Shown here: one piece after another, positions 4,766-7,044 of the stretch
How positions within the stretch are numbered: position 1 is the stretch's first letter
Layout of the letters: the number at the start of each line of letters is the position of its first letter
Origin: Bacteroidales bacterium
GTDB taxonomy: Bacteria; Bacteroidota; Bacteroidia; Bacteroidales; UBA932
Direction: 5' to 3'
DNA length: 7,044 nt
NCBI GenBank assembly: GCA_017383945.1
Contig: JAFNUQ010000162.1
Span: 1-7,044 of the forward strand
Made by a program: the position numbers and the translations under genes
The notes under the pieces: model-generated
What the model was told of the DNA's origin: nothing
Seen by the model: the letters and a program-made list of their open reading frames with translations, nothing else
The model's database searches: none

Positions 4766-6970
4766 TTATACACGAGACTTGAGAGATTCAAGCTTAACAA
4801 GAACCTCTTCTGTCTCACCCTTAATCAATTTAACAAAGCTATTTTCATCCAATTCGCCGATTGCGGCAATCATCTCATCGTGGTTACGATATGTAGCCTG
4901 GCGGAACGGATTCTGGTAATCCTTCTCGCGGGAAGCGCGGACCTGGTCGCAGATAAATTTGCGTATGCGCTTCTCTTCTTCAATAGCAGCAAGCCATTCC
5001 TGGGCAGTCATCTTGTCGAGCCCGTAGAGCTCGCAATAGCAAGCATAGGCGTGGTTGAGTTTATCCATAGGATACTGCTCCCACTTGCTATCATATCTGC
5101 CGTGAATTGCCGCCCAAGAATCAAGGACTCCGTTACCAATATCGGCACGCAGCTCATCCACGTCACTCTCCTTCATGAGCTGTCCGCCCATATTTACCCA
5201 AGATTTTACTCTTTCTGTGCTCAACAAGGATGTCATCTGCTCCAAGCTTGCCTCCGGATGAGACTCAAGGTATGCGATGGCGTTATTTAGCAAGTAATGA
5301 GTAATCATATCCTTGTAGGCCTTGTAGGCTTTGTAGGCCTTGAGGATCACAACCTCTCGCTTTGATTTCTCCATGCCTTCACCGAGAATCTTCAAGCCAT
5401 CAACAACTGAAGCGTCTCCGGCATAGAGGTCTGCACCTATCTTCCTTAGCTCCTGTTCTGACTTATCTTCCCAAGGCTGTCCCTGAGACTTGAGCCAGGC
5501 CTTTGCTGTCCATATCTCCAGAAGAGCGATTGCACTAAGAGCCTCTTCCATACTATCCGGAGCAAATGTATCAAACTCAATATGTTGCACCTTTGTCACG
5601 CGTGTATCTCTAGTCTGGAATTTCCAGTTATTGCGGGCAAGGGCATACATATTATAGATCCACCAGAATGCAGGCATCACCTCAAGTCTTCCGAGTGTTT
5701 CGTTGTTGCTCACAACATTGAAAGGAAGTTTGATATTCAGCTCGGCAGGATATGCGCCCTTTGAGAGAAGTGTAAATGACGGGAATATTGACGAATGCTT
5801 GATCGAAGTACATAGTCCTGGCCAGAAACCACGACCTGCCACAACTTCATTGTCGTTGGAACGGCTGTTATGGTTGGAGCCCACAGTTGCACCCGCTGCC
5901 ATATTGCTCTGCCCCTTGAGACAAGATGCAATGAGGAATGAGTTATTATGATGCTGCTCGTGTGCCGGGAAAACCAGGTTATTAAGTGCCTCGCAGCATG
6001 AAATTGTACTGTTATCTCCGAGGATAGAGTCTATAACTCGCGCTCCATACTTCAACTTACAGTTGGTACCGATCACAAATTTTACAGCGGTACATCCATA
6101 GAAGATGCGGCTTCCATAGCCCACAATACCGTTGACAAGAATCACATTCTCACCAATCTGGGTTGCTTCTTTTTCAGAAGAGAGGATAGTGATATTCTTA
6201 AGTTTGCTGGCACCCTTGATATAACAATAAGGACCTATCTTGGCGTCCTTGATAATCTCAGAGGTCTTGATAACACAAGACTCTCCCACTGTGCCATAGT
6301 AGCCTCTATGGCTATCGTGACTATTTTGAGTTATCTCCTTGAGCTTGGTCTGCAATGCCTTATCATCGACATATTTACCCCAAAGGTATGCATCAGCTGT
6401 AGTCATTCCTTCAAATGGGTAAACTTTTCTACAGCCGGTTTCATTCATGATTTCCAGCTGTACTCTCACGCTTTCCTTCTCGCCATCTTTGACAATGCCA
6501 TTGCCAAACTTTGAATGATCTGTTGTGGACATCTCGTGAATATTGAAAAGCATACAACGATCACCGATGATGTAATGGCTCAGATAGTGCACATCGTGTA
6601 TAGCACAATCATCGCCGATATCACAAGAGTGGATTGAAGAGTTGGTAATGCCCACAGGTAGACGCAGGTCGTGGAATTGGAGTCCAACCTCTGAAACGCG
6701 GCCTATACGGACTGTACCGTAGAAATTATTATTCTTGATGTAACGCGGTGAGAACTCGTCTGTTACATATATAGTATCCCAGCTAGCTGCATTATTGTTA
6801 TTACGCACCAAGCGCTCTATTTCATCACTGGTGAGGTGTCTCCACTGACTCTGGGGACGCTTTGACTGGAGGTTCCTTAGATAATACTTGTCTTTTCCTT
6901 CCGGAAGAAAGGAAGGATCAACCCAAGCATCAAATAATTTCTCAGGAGGTAAAAGTGTAACATTCTCCAT
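4766..6970 (-). CDS. DUF4954-type left-handed beta-helix protein of unknown function
   Basis: First gene of the operon, 734 aa, no signal peptide or membrane segment, so probably cytosolic. Residues about 85-150 and 225-410 show imperfect hexapeptide repeats ([IV]Gxxxx periodicity, e.g. IGDDCAIHDV, IGDRCMLFNI, IGPYCYIKGA, IGENVILVNG, IGTNCKLKYG) typical of the left-handed beta-helix of acyltransferases and sugar-nucleotidyl transferases. The two helical blocks are split by an insert (about 150-225). A polar stretch, HEQHHNN at 337-343 followed by GQSNMAAGATVGSNHNSR at 353-370 and AGRGFWPG at 378-385, reads like a conserved functional site. From about 430 the protein becomes alpha-helical, with a KAYKAYKAYK repeat at 544-553 and a charged C-terminal region. 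I assign it to DUF4954 from memory of its size and motifs; no reaction is established. Context suggests action on a (phospho)sugar. ATG at 6970 follows a Bacteroidota promoter with a leader of about 25 nt. Confidence 0.82.
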   Translation of the reverse strand: MENVTLLPPEKLFDAWVDPSFLPEGKDKYYLRNLQSKRPQSQWRHLTSDEIERLVRNNNNAASWDTIYVTDEFSPRYIKNNNFYGTVRIGRVSEVGLQFHDLRLPVGITNSSIHSCDIGDDCAIHDVHYLSHYIIGDRCMLFNIHEMSTTDHSKFGNGIVKDGEKESVRVQLEIMNETGCRKVYPFEGMTTADAYLWGKYVDDKALQTKLKEITQNSHDSHRGYYGTVGESCVIKTSEIIKDAKIGPYCYIKGASKLKNITILSSEKEATQIGENVILVNGIVGYGSRIFYGCTAVKFVIGTNCKLKYGARVIDSILGDNSTISCCEALNNLVFPAHEQHHNNSFLIASCLKGQSNMAAGATVGSNHNSRSNDNEVVAGRGFWPGLCTSIKHSSIFPSFTLLSKGAYPAELNIKLPFNVVSNNETLGRLEVMPAFWWIYNMYALARNNWKFQTRDTRVTKVQHIEFDTFAPDSMEEALSAIALLEIWTAKAWLKSQGQPWEDKSEQELRKIGADLYAGDASVVDGLKILGEGMEKSKREVVILKAYKAYKAYKDMITHYLLNNAIAYLESHPEASLEQMTSLLSTERVKSWVNMGGQLMKESDVDELRADIGNGVLDSWAAIHGRYDSKWEQYPMDKLNHAYACYCELYGLDKMTAQEWLAAIEEEKRIRKFICDQVRASREKDYQNPFRQATYRNHDEMIAAIGELDENSFVKLIKGETEEVLVKLESLKSRV
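5312..5341 (-). repeat. In-frame 9-bp tandem repeat encoding KAYKAYKAYK
   Basis: Three consecutive 9-bp units (plus-strand CTTGTAGGC, CTTGTAGGC, TTTGTAGGC) followed by a fourth CTT lie inside the DUF4954-type gene and encode Lys-Ala-Tyr three times plus Lys (residues 544-553). The units differ at one synonymous Lys codon (AAG/AAA). Because the unit is a multiple of three, gain or loss by slippage would change the length of the helical segment without breaking the frame. Confidence 0.9.
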
Positions 6971-6985
6971 AACAATTAGCTTTAA

Positions 6986-7000
6986 AGGTTTATTTAACCT
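6986..7000. repeat. Short inverted repeat at the predicted transcription start
   Basis: AGGTT (6986-6990) and AACCT (6996-7000) form 5-bp arms around a 5-nt A/T spacer, at the predicted start of the operon transcript, just downstream of the -7 box. It could be a second protein-binding site or a weak 5'-end hairpin. The arms are short enough to occur by chance. Confidence 0.25.
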
Positions 7001-7001
7001 C

Positions 7002-7033
7002 CAAAAATACTAAAATGAGAAAAAAAAATCAAT
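7002..7033 (-). promoter_or_regulatory. Bacteroidota-type promoter for the four-gene operon
   Basis: On the minus strand, TATTTTTG at 7009-7002 is an exact match to the -7 consensus TAnnTTTG used by the primary sigma factor of Bacteroides. ATTG at 7033-7030 is a fair -33 element, with 20 bp between the two. Transcription would start near 6995, giving a leader of about 25 nt to the ATG at 6970. No other TAnnTTTG with suitable spacing was noticed in the 10-12 bp gaps inside the operon, so this is the probable sole promoter within the window. Confidence 0.65.
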
Positions 7034-7042
7034 GATTTTTTT
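7022..7042. promoter_or_regulatory. Perfect 10-bp A/T-rich dyad overlapping the -33 element (candidate operator)
   Basis: AAAAAAATCA (7022-7031) and TGATTTTTTT (7033-7042) are exact reverse complements around a single A at 7032. The centre of the dyad coincides with the proposed -33 element of the operon promoter, the position expected for a repressor or activator site. With only one G/C pair per arm it would be a weak RNA hairpin, so a transcription terminator for a gene beyond the window is less likely, though the T-run leaves that open. A/T runs form such dyads by chance more easily than mixed sequence. Confidence 0.35.
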
Positions 7043-7044
7043 CA

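Noticed and set aside
4880..5290. 136-codon open frame on the plus strand
   Set aside because: It is antisense to the C-terminal part of the DUF4954-type gene; the hydrophobic Leu/Ile/Val-rich text is what the complement of charged helical codons gives, and no start context or homology supports it.
1465..6970. Mobile element or phage-like origin of the cluster
   Set aside because: No transposase, integrase, terminal repeats, target duplications or tRNA were seen, and the genes are full length without frameshifts.
6998..7002. GGAGG on the minus strand as a Shine-Dalgarno site for the DUF4954-type gene
   Set aside because: It lies 27 nt upstream of the ATG, too far for ribosome binding, and falls at or before the predicted transcription start; its first G is the last base of the -7 box.
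7022..7042. A/T dyad as an intrinsic terminator of a gene beyond the window
   Set aside because: Each arm has a single G/C pair and the loop is one base, so the RNA stem would be unstable. Kept only as a possible operator; terminator function cannot be fully excluded.

Overview
The window looks like chromosome of a member of the Bacteroidota, probably Bacteroidales. The four minus-strand genes are preceded by a good Bacteroides-type promoter: a -7 box matching TAnnTTTG and an ATTG element about 20 bp upstream of it. None of the starts has a convincing Shine-Dalgarno sequence, the leaders are A/T-rich, and the first gene of the operon encodes a DUF4954-type protein, a family I associate with Bacteroidota and spirochaetes. 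No rRNA, tRNA, CRISPR array, insertion sequence or phage gene is visible. Genus cannot be fixed from the sequence alone.

Layout. On the plus strand, positions 2-67 hold the last codons of an unrecognised gene. After a 21-bp gap comes a complete 424-aa zinc-type medium-chain dehydrogenase of the L-sorbose-1-phosphate reductase type (89-1363). A perfect 10-bp hairpin (1383-1410) lies in the 101-bp gap between this gene and the convergent minus-strand operon. Read in transcription order, the operon is: a 734-aa DUF4954 left-handed beta-helix protein (6970-4766), a 335-aa double-SIS phosphosugar isomerase-like protein (4753-3746), lipoate-protein ligase A (3733-2777), and a 433-aa tandem class II aldolase/adducin protein (2766-1465). 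The gaps between these genes are 12, 12 and 10 bp, so they are almost certainly one transcript from a promoter near 7002-7033.

How the genes may work together. A polyol/ketose-phosphate dehydrogenase, an aldose-ketose (or deaminating) SIS isomerase and a class II aldolase are the three reaction types needed to oxidise, isomerise and cleave a phosphorylated sugar or polyol. The DUF4954 protein has the fold of acyl- and nucleotidyl-transferases and carries a His/Asn-rich stretch that looks like a functional site, so it may act on the same sugar. No kinase, transporter or regulator lies in the window, so the substrate is unknown. The lipoate ligase is a classic housekeeping salvage enzyme and its place inside this operon is unexplained.

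Most notable points: the aldolase is a fusion of an intact catalytic half and a second half that has lost every metal and catalytic residue; the SIS protein keeps the GlmS-like catalytic Glu/His/Lys at matching spacing; and the beta-helix protein of unknown function heads the operon.
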